Below are positions 1 through 9,299 of a DNA stretch of 64,000 nucleotides, piece by piece. How positions within the stretch are numbered: position 1 is the first letter of the stretch; every line of letters starts with the position of its first letter. The translations under genes were made by a program, and so were the position numbers. The stretch spans positions 1-64,000 of the forward strand of contig JAFTFO010000014.1 in NCBI GenBank assembly GCA_017449495.1. The letters run 5' to 3'. The notes under the pieces are model-generated. The model did not search any database. It was not told the origin of the DNA and saw only the letters and a list, made by a program, of their open reading frames with translations. The stretch is from Prevotella sp. GTDB taxonomy: Bacteria > Bacteroidota > Bacteroidia > Bacteroidales > Bacteroidaceae.

Positions 1-192
1 AGGAATATTAAAAGTCGTGATTTTAGTCATCATTTCTTGAATATCATTCACTTGAGGTGATTCAGAACTATTCTCTTCTTTCGGAGAATCACTTGTCGCA
101 TGGACAGTGATGACATCGTCATTGCTGCTGCATGAAAAGAACAGTCCCAATGACATCAGCAGGCTCACCATTAATGCTAAATTCTGTTTCAT
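1..192 (-). CDS. Lipoprotein, 3' part outside window
   Basis: This is the first 64 codons of a gene that continues past the left edge. The protein starts with a lysine and a hydrophobic stretch ending in a lipobox (LFFSC, Cys at about residue 20) followed by Ser-Ser-Asn-Asp-Asp, so it is very likely an exported lipoprotein. The rest that can be seen is acidic, Ser/Glu-rich and of low complexity, as in a linker after the lipid anchor. I do not recognise a domain. It lies 51 bp after the DUF3244 gene on the same strand and may be transcribed with it. Confidence 0.75.
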   Translation of the reverse strand, partial: MKQNLALMVSLLMSLGLFFSCSSNDDVITVHATSDSPKEENSSESPQVNDIQEMMTKITTFNIP

Positions 193-243
193 AATAAATT
201 CGTCTTAATTTTAATCTCTTTTCGTTATCTCATTTATCCATCT

Positions 244-606
244 TTATAGATTTATGTATCCGTAGAAACAGAAAATACCTCTTACTATCTGGATTTCATA
301 ATCACCAGAGAGATAGGAGGGAAGTACAAGGCAGGTGGCGCCAGTCGGAATGACTGTGGAATATACCACCACATCATTCTCGTCGATCAGGCGGAGCACA
401 CAACCGTCACAGGGCGTGTAGAAGGTCAGGGTATAACCATCGATGTCAACATTAGGAATAAGGATGGGAGAACGTGGATAATCATCCTCTGGATTTTGTG
501 GGTCTTCATACCCTACACCAAAGTCAATGGGTTGTGCCATGACGTACAGATTAGACAATGGCAGCAGCGCCAATAGCAGCACAAGAAATAAACATTTTTT
601 CTTCAT
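244..606 (-). CDS. DUF3244-type small secreted protein
   Basis: A 120-residue protein with a clear signal peptide (MKKK, hydrophobic core, cleavage near VMA-QP). The mature part is about 95 residues: a Pro/Asp-rich linker, then a beta-rich domain with the pattern DGYTLTF, C..C, L.LIDENDVVVYS and L.GDYEIQIVRG. This pattern fits DUF3244, a small immunoglobulin-like fold found in secreted Bacteroidota proteins; the function of the family is unknown. Two cysteines (CDGC) could form a disulfide. It has its own promoter just upstream and is followed by a lipoprotein gene. The family call rests on pattern memory only. Confidence 0.75.
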   Translation of the reverse strand: MKKKCLFLVLLLALLPLSNLYVMAQPIDFGVGYEDPQNPEDDYPRSPILIPNVDIDGYTLTFYTPCDGCVLRLIDENDVVVYSTVIPTGATCLVLPSYLSGDYEIQIVRGIFCFYGYINL

Positions 607-636
607 AATTGATAAAGTTTTGAGTTAATCATGGTG

Positions 637-670
637 CAAAAATAAGAATAAAACAACAGACCAACCAAAA
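637..670 (-). promoter_or_regulatory. Promoter of the DUF3244 gene
   Basis: Read on the minus strand, TATTTTTG (637-644) is a -7 box of the Bacteroidota type TAnnTTTG. TTTTG (666-670) lies 21 nt upstream as the -33 element. The ATG at 606 is about 30 nt downstream. The match to consensus and spacing is good. Confidence 0.7.
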
Positions 671-775
671 TCCGCACATTCTTTTAGTTAACCAAAATTA
701 ACCAAGCGTTTTCTTAAAGAATCTTGAAACAGCTGAGAATGAGGCTATTAGGCGCCACCAGTCACACGACTGTCG

Positions 776-2521
776 TTAAAGTCCTAAATTGATGATTAGG
801 TTGCTCTTTAACGACTGGGCGCTATCAGTATTGAACAGCTTATTGTTTGCGTGCCGCTTCGCTTTAGAGATGGTTTGTGGTGTGGAATAGAAAATGGTGT
901 TGACATCCTTGTCATCAAACCCAATGATAAACAATATACAAATACGAAGCTCCATGGGAGACAGACCCGCCTTGCCCAACATGGCAGAGGTGACCGGCAT
1001 ATCCTTACGAAACTGCTGTTCGAGCTGTTTCCACTCTTTCTTAGTAGGACTGGCAACCCCTTGCTTAAACAACTTCTTCTCATTGAACGCCTTCACAATA
1101 TCCGACCCTGTTAATTGCTGGAGATGGTCTTCCAGATCTGCCTGGCCTATCTGTTGCTGCAACGAAGCTATGACGTTGTTCAATTCTTCCTCTTTACGCT
1201 CTTTCTGAACAATGAGCGACTCATAATCTTTCGCCTTGATTTTCTCCAGTTCTTTTGTGATACCTTCTCGTTCTCTTTTCATTTTAAGAAGGCTTTGGCT
1301 CAGCAGCCTTAACTCATCTTGTCTATCTTTTCTCTTCTTGAGAATAAGGATTGCACAACCAAAGAATATGACAACAACCAAAACTAACAGATTCCGCGTG
1401 TTCCTCGATTTCTGTTTCTCTTGCTCAGCTATCTTCTGGTTTCGGTTGTAATTATATGTCGATGCCATCTGAGCGGTCAGTTCTTGATCCTTCTTAGCAA
1501 TAGAGGAATCGTTGACCTCACCATAGAGCTGAGCATATTTGGCAATGGAGTCTGCTTGATGGCGTTTCTTGAATACACTCAATAGCCCTCGGTACATGGG
1601 ATCTTTGTCTACTGGCCCCATATTAGAGCGATATATCTTCCTAAAGTAATATTCAGCTGAGTCCAGATTTCCAATTCTGTCAAAATATTGTCCTTTGTAT
1701 GAATAGTATTGGCGTCTCGATGGCGGTAGCTCATGATGACTGTCGAACCAGTCTGACTCAGCATCAAATTGATCGATCAGCTGTTTGGCCTCTTGTAGTC
1801 TGTCCGATGACTTTACATACATATATAATAAGGAGAGAGAGGCTTGCAGGGCTTTTTGCCTATAGCCATGCTTCATGTAGAGTCGTTGCGCCTCTTTGAT
1901 AATCAGTTCTGCACTATCTTTTTTATTCATGAGGATATAGACATCGGCTATTTTTACGATATGGTAGATGGCTTTGGCCGTGTCTTTATCCAGATAAAAG
2001 TATCTGCCAGCATGCTTCTGGGCCTCTAACTCTTCTGACAACAGCAGCTGTTGGTGATATTGCTTGGCCAACTGGGAATACGCGACGGCCAGCGTGTTGT
2101 AGTCGCAGTCGGCAGCGGTAGTATCGGCCAGACTAATGGCGTCGAGATAGCAGTCGACGGCATGGGGCGCCTCGCCAAGGTCCCGGTAGACACAGCCAAG
2201 AAGGTAGTGGGCCAAGAGACGGTCGTTGGAAGAACCGTTGTTGTCGTAATAGCCGACGAGGTCGCGGGCAAGAGAGTCGGAGGTGAAGGGAACGTAAGCC
2301 TTGTTCTGTGCCTTCAGCGTGAGCAGGCTGTGGCGCATGCGCTGGCTTTTGGGCCATGTCGCAGCTTCGGTGCTCAGGCTGTCGAGCAGGCGGAGGGCGG
2401 AGTCGGGCTTCTCGTTGATGACGGAATCGATGGCACGAAGCGGCGGGGTGTAGCCATCGCCGCCACAACCCGTCAGGAGCAAGAGCACTCCCACCGTCAA
2501 AATGCCGATCGTTCTTTTCAT
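776..2521 (-). CDS. TPR lipoprotein regulator with C-terminal LuxR-like HTH
   Basis: About 581 residues if translation starts at the ATG at 2521. That start gives a lipoprotein signal (MKRTIGIL, hydrophobic core, LLTGCGG); an in-frame start 36 codons further up overlaps rpiB and adds no signal-like sequence. After the lipobox come helical repeats of TPR type (DSALRLLDSL, LLAHYLLGCVYRDLGEAPHA), a transmembrane helix (LLVLVVVIFFGCAILILKK), a coiled coil rich in Lys/Glu, and a C-terminal helix-turn-helix of LuxR type (LSPMELRICILFIIGF then TPQTISKAKRHANNKLF). This layout is common in Bacteroidota and is thought to join a periplasmic TPR sensor to a cytoplasmic DNA-binding or output domain. Its ligand and target genes are not known. 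The adjacent arabinose unit and the DUF3244 pair are possible partners. Confidence 0.8.
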   Translation of the reverse strand: MKRTIGILTVGVLLLLTGCGGDGYTPPLRAIDSVINEKPDSALRLLDSLSTEAATWPKSQRMRHSLLTLKAQNKAYVPFTSDSLARDLVGYYDNNGSSNDRLLAHYLLGCVYRDLGEAPHAVDCYLDAISLADTTAADCDYNTLAVAYSQLAKQYHQQLLLSEELEAQKHAGRYFYLDKDTAKAIYHIVKIADVYILMNKKDSAELIIKEAQRLYMKHGYRQKALQASLSLLYMYVKSSDRLQEAKQLIDQFDAESDWFDSHHELPPSRRQYYSYKGQYFDRIGNLDSAEYYFRKIYRSNMGPVDKDPMYRGLLSVFKKRHQADSIAKYAQLYGEVNDSSIAKKDQELTAQMASTYNYNRNQKIAEQEKQKSRNTRNLLVLVVVIFFGCAILILKKRKDRQDELRLLSQSLLKMKREREGITKELEKIKAKDYESLIVQKERKEEELNNVIASLQQQIGQADLEDHLQQLTGSDIVKAFNEKKLFKQGVASPTKKEWKQLEQQFRKDMPVTSAMLGKAGLSPMELRICILFIIGFDDKDVNTIFYSTPQTISKAKRHANNKLFNTDSAQSLKSNLIINLGL

Positions 2522-2526
2522 CGGTG

Positions 2527-2534
2527 CAAAGTTA
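2527..2534 (-). promoter_or_regulatory. -7 box abutting the TPR regulator start codon
   Basis: TAACTTTG followed by CACC on the minus strand is a near-perfect -7 box, but the ATG follows only 5 nt after it. Transcription from it would begin almost at the start codon. The -33 region is weak (TTTC at about the right place). Confidence 0.45.
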
Positions 2535-2579
2535 ATAAGATTGCTCACGCTCGAAAATGGAAGCACGCTTCCACTTTGC

Positions 2580-3020
2580 TCACTTAATCGCAATCTTGTC
2601 GATACGTTTCTGATGGCGGCCGCCTTCAAACTCGGTTGAGAAATACTCGTCCATAATCTTGCGGGCCATGTCCTCGTCGATGAAGCGACCGGGCATCACC
2701 AGCACGTTGGCATTGTTGTGCTGACGGATGAGATGGGCAATCTCTGGAATCCAGCACAGACCGGCACGGATGCTCTGGTGCTTGTTGAGCGTCATATTGA
2801 TGCCCTCACCGGAGCCGCAGATGGCGATGCCGGGATAGACCTCGCCCTCCTCAATACCACGAGCCAGTGCGTGACCGAAGTCACTATAGTCGCAGGAGTC
2901 CTCGGTATAGGTGCCGTAGTCCTTATAGGGGTAGCCCTTCTCGTCGAGGTACTTTTTCACGAACTGTTTCAAGGCAAAGCCTGCATGGTCGCTGGCAATA
3001 CCTACTGTTTTAACTTCCAT
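2580..3020 (-). CDS. rpiB: Ribose 5-phosphate isomerase B
   Basis: 146 residues, the normal length for RpiB/LacAB family enzymes. RpiB interconverts ribose 5-phosphate and ribulose 5-phosphate in the non-oxidative pentose phosphate pathway in the cytoplasm. Seen here: the N-terminal IASDHAGFALK motif, the ICGSGEGINM loop with the family catalytic cysteine (Cys68), and a conserved HNNANVLVMPGR segment. It is the last gene of the arabinose unit, 84 bp after tkt, with an imperfect palindrome between them. In this setting it helps to balance the pentose phosphates made from L-arabinose. Confidence 0.95.
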   Translation of the reverse strand: MEVKTVGIASDHAGFALKQFVKKYLDEKGYPYKDYGTYTEDSCDYSDFGHALARGIEEGEVYPGIAICGSGEGINMTLNKHQSIRAGLCWIPEIAHLIRQHNNANVLVMPGRFIDEDMARKIMDEYFSTEFEGGRHQKRIDKIAIK

Positions 3021-3035
3021 AGTCTATATAGTTAA

Positions 3036-3098
3036 AACACAGAGACACAAAGGTACAGAGTTTTTAAATAATCCTCTGTGACTCTGTATCTCTGTGTT
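3036..3098. repeat. Palindromic intergenic repeat, copy 1
   Basis: Two 25-bp arms (3036-3060 and 3074-3098) built on AACACAGAGACACA form an imperfect palindrome with 21 of 25 positions matching. A second copy lies at 10910-10972. Both sit between genes of the same minus-strand arabinose unit. The hairpin could act in termination or in RNA processing or stability. Confidence 0.8.
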
Positions 3099-3104
3099 GA
3101 TTAT

Positions 3105-5117
3105 TTATGCCAATAGGGCTTTTACCTGCTTATAAACATTCTCACCATTGAAGCCGAGCTTCTCGTCAAGCACCTTGTAGGGAGCAGAGAAGCCGAAGCT
3201 CTCGAGACCCCAGACGCAACCGTCGGCACCTACGAGACCCTCGAGGTTGACGGGCAGACCAGCGGTCAGACCGAACTTCTTCTTGCCTGCGGGCAGCACG
3301 CTCTGCTGATACTCCTTCGGCTGGCTGCGGAACAGACCCTCGGAAGGAACGCTCACCACACGTGTCTTGATGCCGTCGGCAGCGAGAAGTTTTGCTCCAG
3401 CCTCAAGGGTGGAAACCTCTGAGCCTGAGGCGAGTAAGATGACATCGTAGTTCTCATCGGAACCGGCCACTACGTAGGCACCCTTCGTAGCCTGTGTGTA
3501 GTCGTTGCCCTCGGGCAGCATGTCGATGTTCTGACGAGAGAAGATAAGAGCCGTCGGGGTGTCGACATTCTCCATAGCCATACGCCAGCAGACGGTGGTC
3601 TCCTCGGCATCGGCAGGACGAACAACCAATACGGAGTTCTTGCCGTGGTGGTTCTTCAGTTTCTCCATCAGACGGATCTGTGCCTCCTGCTCTACGGGCT
3701 CGTGGGTAGGACCATCCTCACCTACGCGGAAGGCATCGTGCGTCCAGATGAACTTCACGGGCAGTTCCATCAGGGCAGCCATACGGACGGCGGGCTTCAT
3801 ATAGTCGGAGAATACGAAGAAGGTACCGCAGGCGGGGATGACACCACCGTGCAGGGCCATACCGATGCAGCAGCAAGCCATGGTGAGCTCGGCCACACCT
3901 GCCTGGAAGAAGGCACCACTGAAGTCACCCTTCACGAGGTCGTGGGTCTTCTTCAGGAAGCCATTGGTATTATCAGAGTTAGAGAGGTCAGCCGATGCGC
4001 AGATCATGTTGGGCACCTGCTCTGCCAGCACGCCGAGAACGGCTGCCGAGGCACTGCGGGTAGCGCTTCCGGCCTTCTGCTCCACCTTGCTCCAGTCGAT
4101 CTTCGGAGCCTTGCCGCTGAACCAGTCTTCCAACTGCTGAGCCTGTACGGGATGACCCTTGGCCCACTCAGCCTTCTCGGCATAGCGCTGAGCCACGATC
4201 TTCTTCAGTTCCTCACGACGCTTGGCGTAGAGCTCCTGCACCTCCGGGAAGATGACGAATGGATTCTCGGGATCGGCACCCAGGTTCTTCATCGTCTGCA
4301 CGAAGTTGTCGCCACCGAGGGGAGCACCGTGGGTAGCGCAGTTGCACTCGTAAGATGAACCGTCGGCCTTGCGGGCACCCTTACCCATCACGCAGTGACC
4401 GATGATGAGGCTCGGACGCTCCTTCTCTGCCTGGGCCTTCTTGATGGCCTCACGGATCTGATCCACGTCGTTACCGTCGATCTTCTGCACGTACCAGCCC
4501 CAAGCCTCATACTTCTTGGCGGTGTCCTCACAGGTCACCACCTCCGTACGGGTAGAGAGCTGAATATCGTTGGCGTCGTAGAACATAATCAGGTTGTCGA
4601 GGCCCAGGTTACCGGCGATACGGCCAGCACCTTGTGAGATCTCCTCCTGCACGCCACCGTCAGAGATATAGGCGTAGATGGTCTGGTTCATCACGTTGCC
4701 CAGACGAGCCTTCAGGAACTTAGCGGCGATGGCAGCACCTACGGCGAAGGTATGACCCTGTCCGAGGGGACCGGATGTGTTCTCGATGCCACGAGCCAGT
4801 TCGCGCTCGGGGTGACCAGGAGTGACTGAACCCCACTGGCGCAGGTTCTTCAGATCCTCCAGTGTGTACTTACCGATGAGGGCGAGTTGCGAGTAGAGCA
4901 TCGGAGCCATGTGGCCCGGGTCGAGGAAGAAGCGGTCGCGTCCTTCCCACTCAGGGTTCTCAGGATCGTAAACGAGGAATTCACTGTACAGGGTGTTGAT
5001 GAAGTCTGCACCACCCATAGCACCGCCGGGGTGTCCCGACTTTGCCTTCTCAACCATTGCGGCAGCGAGGATTCGGATATTGTCCGCTGCCTTCAGCATA
5101 ACTTTGTTGTCGTTCAT
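3105..5117 (-). CDS. tkt: Transketolase
   Basis: 670 residues, full length. The TPP enzyme moves two-carbon ketol units between pentose and hexose phosphates in the cytoplasm. Motifs in order: N-terminal KAKSGHPGGAMGGAD; the substrate site histidine in TPGHPE; SGPLGQG; the cofactor motif region ISDGGVQEEISQGAG with FYDANDIQL (Ser stands where many family members have Gly of GDG); the pyrimidine domain with GVAELTMACCCIGMALHGG; THDAFRVGEDGPTHEPVEQ with the catalytic Glu region; and a C-terminal domain. It has its own promoter, whose spacer holds the terminator of the upstream GH2 gene, so it can be read separately from the arabinose genes. rpiB follows. Confidence 0.96.
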   Translation of the reverse strand: MNDNKVMLKAADNIRILAAAMVEKAKSGHPGGAMGGADFINTLYSEFLVYDPENPEWEGRDRFFLDPGHMAPMLYSQLALIGKYTLEDLKNLRQWGSVTPGHPERELARGIENTSGPLGQGHTFAVGAAIAAKFLKARLGNVMNQTIYAYISDGGVQEEISQGAGRIAGNLGLDNLIMFYDANDIQLSTRTEVVTCEDTAKKYEAWGWYVQKIDGNDVDQIREAIKKAQAEKERPSLIIGHCVMGKGARKADGSSYECNCATHGAPLGGDNFVQTMKNLGADPENPFVIFPEVQELYAKRREELKKIVAQRYAEKAEWAKGHPVQAQQLEDWFSGKAPKIDWSKVEQKAGSATRSASAAVLGVLAEQVPNMICASADLSNSDNTNGFLKKTHDLVKGDFSGAFFQAGVAELTMACCCIGMALHGGVIPACGTFFVFSDYMKPAVRMAALMELPVKFIWTHDAFRVGEDGPTHEPVEQEAQIRLMEKLKNHHGKNSVLVVRPADAEETTVCWRMAMENVDTPTALIFSRQNIDMLPEGNDYTQATKGAYVVAGSDENYDVILLASGSEVSTLEAGAKLLAADGIKTRVVSVPSEGLFRSQPKEYQQSVLPAGKKKFGLTAGLPVNLEGLVGADGCVWGLESFGFSAPYKVLDEKLGFNGENVYKQVKALLA

Positions 5118-5152
5118 AATGAATAATTAATTGAAAAACGTTAATATGGGTG

Positions 5153-5183
5153 CAAAGATACAAAAATATTCCGAAACAATCAA
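5153..5183 (-). promoter_or_regulatory. Promoter of tkt
   Basis: On the minus strand the -7 box TATCTTTG (5153-5160) is followed by CACCC, and TTG (5181-5183) lies exactly 20 nt upstream. The -33 element falls in the loop of the terminator hairpin at 5165-5198. Confidence 0.75.
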
Positions 5184-5198
5184 CAGTTTCGGAATATT
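5165..5198 (-). terminator. Intrinsic terminator of the GH2 gene
   Basis: Perfect 13-bp arms (5165-5177 and 5186-5198) around an 8-nt loop, followed on the minus strand by a short T run (ending TTTTTG). It begins 15 nt after the GH2 stop codon and lies inside the tkt promoter. Confidence 0.75.
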
Positions 5199-5212
5199 TC
5201 TTTCGCTAAGGC

Positions 5213-7693
5213 TTAAAATATGCTGACTGTGCTGCCCTGAGGCAGTGAAGGTAACAGACATGTGACCGTTCTCGTCTCACCAGGCGCCAAGATCAGATAG
5301 TTATCCGACCAGTAGGCAGGACAGATCAGGTTGCCATTAGGGTCTTTGGCTGTCAGCCGAATCATGAAGGCCACCTTGTCCGTCGGGTTGCTGAGGGTTG
5401 CCTCGTAGCAGTTCGCGGCAGTCTGTCTGACAGACAGCTCACAGGACTGGGTACACATGCCGTCGAGCATGGCATACGAGGCATACTGCGTGATAGGGGT
5501 GTACACCCAATTGGACTTTGCCCAGTCGTAGGTGTCGTTGCCTGACGGCAGGAAGTACTCGTTGGTCGCGATCTCTTGCCCCTTGTCGCTGGTCAGCTTG
5601 AGGAACAGGAAGGCCGCAGGGGCATCCGTCGTGTCGATGTCGAATACCTTGACCACCGTCCCGGGAACAATCTCTATCAGCTGGCTGTCTTCCGTCGTCA
5701 GACCTCCTTTCAAGAGTTTCATCGAGGCCTTGAAGCGGGCGGGCTGTAGGGTCTCGTTGACGGCATAGACTGCCTTGGTGTAATAGTCGTAAATCAGTTG
5801 TACGGGCATGTTGGCCTTCTTCACACCGTAGTAGGAGGCATTGGGCTGCTTGTAGTAATCGTAGAGTTGCCAGTAGATGCCGGGTCGTGCACCGTTGAGC
5901 ATCCATTGGATGATGCCGGTGGTGTGGGGCCATCTGACACGGAACGACTCGAACATCGCCTTGGTGCTCTCGTAGTTCAACAGGTCAGCGCGCTTCAGAT
6001 ACTCATCTATATCCTTTGCGTCGCCAAAGCGATGATGGATGACTTCGTTCAGTTGTCGGAGTGAATTCATTTCCGATTTCGATGCGGTGCAGAGGATATC
6101 CCAGCGCTTGTCAACGGGGAAGAGTTCCTGTCCCAACATCTTCTGGAGTGACTCCTTCACCGGCAACTGGGCACCGATGCCTGTCTCCGTGTTGAAGCCG
6201 AAGGCCCCGCCGGGAGCCTCTGGCAGATACCAGTACGACGGCCCTACATACTCGTATGGTCCAGCCATCTTCGTTCCCGACAGCCCGGAGATGTCGCTCT
6301 TCAGGTTCTTGGCGGAAGTCAGGTAATCGCGATCGTCCTCTTGGCTAAGGAACTGTTGATAGTGTCTCTCCAGTTCTGGCTTGGGTAGTCTGTCACTGCC
6401 TACAAACCAGCTGATAATCGAAGGATGATAGCGCAGCCACATGACTTGGTCCTCGAAAGACTGTGCGATGAGTTTGATCTTCTCTGGGGTGATGATGCCG
6501 CCGTAGGGCTCTTCAGTAGGCGAACCCAGATAGTCTTCCCACTCCCATTGACAGCTCCAGCCCACGAGTATCAGGAGGCCCAGCTCGTCGCAGAGATCAT
6601 AGAGATTCTGTGAAGTGCCCCAGAAGCCCTCCAGTCGGACGGTGTTCATGTTCATGTCGCGAACATATTCTAATTGGAGGCGGTTGGTCTCCGGTGTGTC
6701 ACGCAGGTAGATATCGTCGGTCCATCCGGCACCACGGAGCAGCACCTTCTGTCCGTTGAGTGTGAAAGCACGATAGCCTTCGTCCGTCAGATAGCTGTGT
6801 ACTTCACGAATACCGAATCGGACGTCTTCTGCATCAGATATCTTGTTATTCTCAACGAACTCCACATGCAGGTCACAGAGTTCGGGCTTGCCCATGTTGT
6901 GGCACCACCAAAGGCGGGGCTGCTTGATATGGATCTCCGTCGGCATGGTGATGCGTCGCTTCTCTCCGGCAGCAAGACGTACGGGATAGCTGAACGGATG
7001 ACCATCGGCCGTGCCTCGTATCTCACCTTCGACGGGCTTGTCAGAGAGGTTCCTCAGCTCAGTGGCCACCGTGAGCCACGCCTCGTCGAGCGTCTCCTTC
7101 ACCTTGGAGCGGACGGCGGAATGGGATACGGCCACGTTGCCACAGGTCTTCACCCTGACTTCACGGAAGATACCCATGCTCTCGTCGGCAGGACGTGGGT
7201 TCCAGTCGACAAAGCCGATGTTAGGTTCGCCGGGCTGGGCACGGAACACCTCGACAGCCAGAACATTCTCCAGAGCCGATTCTTTGGTGACATCAAATTC
7301 AAACTGACGGAACGGACCGGCCATCTCCTGACTGTTAGCTATCTGTTGGCCATTCAGCCATACGTTAGCCCGATAGCTGATACCGTCGAAGTCGAGCAAC
7401 ACATGCTCACCTTCTTTCAGTGCAGGGAGACGAAATGTGGTGCGATACCACCAACTCTGATTGAACTGCTTCTTGTCGATACGGGCATAGTCCTCAGCCG
7501 TCAGCGCTTCGGGCTCAATACCATGTGTTGTCAGCACCCCCATCAGGGTTGAGGGCACCTGGGCAGGTATCCAACCGTCAGTCTTCGCTGCCGATGTAGA
7601 CAAGACGTCTCCCGTCTGGTCTGTTTTATTAACGACCCATTGGTTGCCACCTAATAAAAGGCTGGCAACCAACAGGCAAAAGGCAGTCATCAT
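5213..7693 (-). CDS. GH2 exo-beta-glycosidase, glucosaminidase/mannosidase-like
   Basis: 826 residues with a short hydrophobic signal-like N-terminus (MMTAFCLLVASLLLGG). The domain order is that of family GH2: N-terminal jelly roll (GISYRANVWLNGQQIA, residues about 100-120), immunoglobulin-like domain, TIM barrel (NTVRLEGFWG), then C-terminal beta domains. Instead of the usual Asn-Glu acid/base pair there is a Ser-Asp pair (VGSDRLP, Asp434), which is known for the exo-beta-D-glucosaminidase branch of GH2. The likely nucleophile is Glu503 in FNTETG. The exact substrate cannot be told from sequence; plant endo-beta-mannosidase relatives share this branch. It starts 5 bp after the GH51 gene and is co-transcribed with the arabinose genes, so it probably acts on arabinose-bearing glycans in the periplasm. 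Confidence 0.8.
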   Translation of the reverse strand: MMTAFCLLVASLLLGGNQWVVNKTDQTGDVLSTSAAKTDGWIPAQVPSTLMGVLTTHGIEPEALTAEDYARIDKKQFNQSWWYRTTFRLPALKEGEHVLLDFDGISYRANVWLNGQQIANSQEMAGPFRQFEFDVTKESALENVLAVEVFRAQPGEPNIGFVDWNPRPADESMGIFREVRVKTCGNVAVSHSAVRSKVKETLDEAWLTVATELRNLSDKPVEGEIRGTADGHPFSYPVRLAAGEKRRITMPTEIHIKQPRLWWCHNMGKPELCDLHVEFVENNKISDAEDVRFGIREVHSYLTDEGYRAFTLNGQKVLLRGAGWTDDIYLRDTPETNRLQLEYVRDMNMNTVRLEGFWGTSQNLYDLCDELGLLILVGWSCQWEWEDYLGSPTEEPYGGIITPEKIKLIAQSFEDQVMWLRYHPSIISWFVGSDRLPKPELERHYQQFLSQEDDRDYLTSAKNLKSDISGLSGTKMAGPYEYVGPSYWYLPEAPGGAFGFNTETGIGAQLPVKESLQKMLGQELFPVDKRWDILCTASKSEMNSLRQLNEVIHHRFGDAKDIDEYLKRADLLNYESTKAMFESFRVRWPHTTGIIQWMLNGARPGIYWQLYDYYKQPNASYYGVKKANMPVQLIYDYYTKAVYAVNETLQPARFKASMKLLKGGLTTEDSQLIEIVPGTVVKVFDIDTTDAPAAFLFLKLTSDKGQEIATNEYFLPSGNDTYDWAKSNWVYTPITQYASYAMLDGMCTQSCELSVRQTAANCYEATLSNPTDKVAFMIRLTAKDPNGNLICPAYWSDNYLILAPGETRTVTCLLPSLPQGSTVSIF

Positions 7694-7698
7694 ACTGA

Positions 7699-9291
7699 TT
7701 ACTTAATGTTCAATACCACAATCGACTTGGCGGACACCTTCACTGTCAGCACGTCTTTCTTCAGTTTGGCGTCCTTATAGTCAGTGGGGGCTACCACGTT
7801 GGGGTGCTGGAAGTCGTTGTAGTCGTCGGCCTTCTTCGAGGTGAGGATGCGACCTGTAACGCTCTTGGCCTTGAAGCCCTCGATGTTGATGTCGAGCGTC
7901 TGTGCTTGATCGAGGCTTACGTTGGTGATGGCGAGTACGATCGATCCGTCCTGAGTCTTGGCTGCCGAGGCTGAGAGCATCGGACAGGGGCGGTAGCCGG
8001 CATCCTTGGCGCCCTCCTTCTCTTTGAAGTAGGCCTTGCTCACCTGGATGATCTCCGTCTCGAGGTCGAGTGGGAGATAGGTGGCCTCCTGGAACGGGGT
8101 GTACATCTCGAACACGTGGTAGGTCGGTGTGAGCACCATGTGGCCCGTGCCCTCCTGATCTGTCAGGATCATCGACTGCAGCACGTTCACCACCTGGGCA
8201 ATGTTGGCCATTTTTACGCGGTCCGTATATTTATGGAACACGTTGAGCGAGAGGGCTGCCACGAAGGCATCGCGCAGGGCATTCTGCTGGTACAGGTGGC
8301 CGGCGATAGTGCCAGGCTCCTCGTCCCACCACGTGCCCCACTCATCCACAAGCAGGCCGATCCTGTTCTCAGGATCCTTCTCGTCCATGATAGCCTTGTG
8401 CTTCTTGATCACCTCTTCAATCTCCAAGCACTTGCCCAAGGCCCAGTAGTACTGGTCGTTATCGAACTGTGTGGCCGAGCCCTTCGAACCGTTCCATCCC
8501 GAACAGGTATAGTAGTGCAGGCTCACGCCGTTCATCTGGCGGCCGATCTTCTCCATCAGCACCTTCGTCCAGTTGTAGTCATAGTCGCTGGCTCCCGAGG
8601 CAATGCGATAGAGCTTGTTGTCGCCCTGGTCGCGCAGGTAGGTGTTGAACTTGCGGAACTCGTCGCTGTAGTATTCCGGCGTCATATTGCCGCCGCAGCC
8701 CCAGGCCTCGTTGCCGATGCCGAAATACTTCACCTTCCAGGCCTTGTCGCGACCGTTCTGACGGCGCAGGCGGGCCATCGGCGTATCGCCGTCGCTGGTC
8801 ATATACTCCACCCACTGGGCCATCTCCTTCACCGTGCCAGAGCCTACGTTACCGCTGATGTAAGGCTCGCAGCCCAGCATCTCGCAGAGGTTCAGGAACT
8901 CATGGGTACCGAATGAGTTGTCCTCGATGGTGCCGCCCCAGTTGTTGTTGCGCAACGAGGGGCGCTGCTCCTTAGGACCAATGCCGTCCATCCAGTGATA
9001 GTCGTCGGCGAAACAGCCACCGGGCCAGCGCATCACGGGTATCTTCAGCGCCTTCAGGGCCTCGAACACGTCCTTGCGGTAGCCATTGATGTTGGGAATC
9101 TGTGAGCCTTCGCCCACCCAGAGACCACCGTAGATACATGATCCGAGGTGTTCGGAAAACTGTCCGTAGATTTCCTTGTTGATTTTGGCACCAGCCTGAT
9201 CGGCGTGGATGGTTGCCTTCACATTCTCAGCGGCCATTGCCCCTGTGGCAAAAGCCATTACGATCATCGCAGTAACAAATAATTTCTTCAT
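7699..9291 (-). CDS. Alpha-L-arabinofuranosidase, GH51
   Basis: 530 residues with a signal peptide ([20 protein letters not shown], cleavage near AMA-A). It removes L-arabinofuranosyl units from arabinan or arabinoxylan. GH51 marks: the N-terminal strand [24 protein letters not shown], the acid/base Glu195 in GIGNEAWG, and the nucleophile Glu317 in [10 protein letters not shown], followed by a C-terminal beta sandwich. Position within the ara operon, 8 bp after the kinase, supports a role in freeing arabinose, probably in the periplasm. No SusC/SusD pair is present in the window, so capture of the polysaccharide must be coded elsewhere. Confidence 0.95.
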   Translation of the reverse strand: MKKLFVTAMIVMAFATGAMAAENVKATIHADQAGAKINKEIYGQFSEHLGSCIYGGLWVGEGSQIPNINGYRKDVFEALKALKIPVMRWPGGCFADDYHWMDGIGPKEQRPSLRNNNWGGTIEDNSFGTHEFLNLCEMLGCEPYISGNVGSGTVKEMAQWVEYMTSDGDTPMARLRRQNGRDKAWKVKYFGIGNEAWGCGGNMTPEYYSDEFRKFNTYLRDQGDNKLYRIASGASDYDYNWTKVLMEKIGRQMNGVSLHYYTCSGWNGSKGSATQFDNDQYYWALGKCLEIEEVIKKHKAIMDEKDPENRIGLLVDEWGTWWDEEPGTIAGHLYQQNALRDAFVAALSLNVFHKYTDRVKMANIAQVVNVLQSMILTDQEGTGHMVLTPTYHVFEMYTPFQEATYLPLDLETEIIQVSKAYFKEKEGAKDAGYRPCPMLSASAAKTQDGSIVLAITNVSLDQAQTLDINIEGFKAKSVTGRILTSKKADDYNDFQHPNVVAPTDYKDAKLKKDVLTVKVSAKSIVVLNIK

Positions 9292-9299
9292 GTTTGTAA

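Noticed and set aside
2522..2629. 36-codon N-terminal extension of the TPR regulator
   Set aside because: It hides the lipoprotein signal that starts at 2521 and lies within rpiB; no membrane or signal features.
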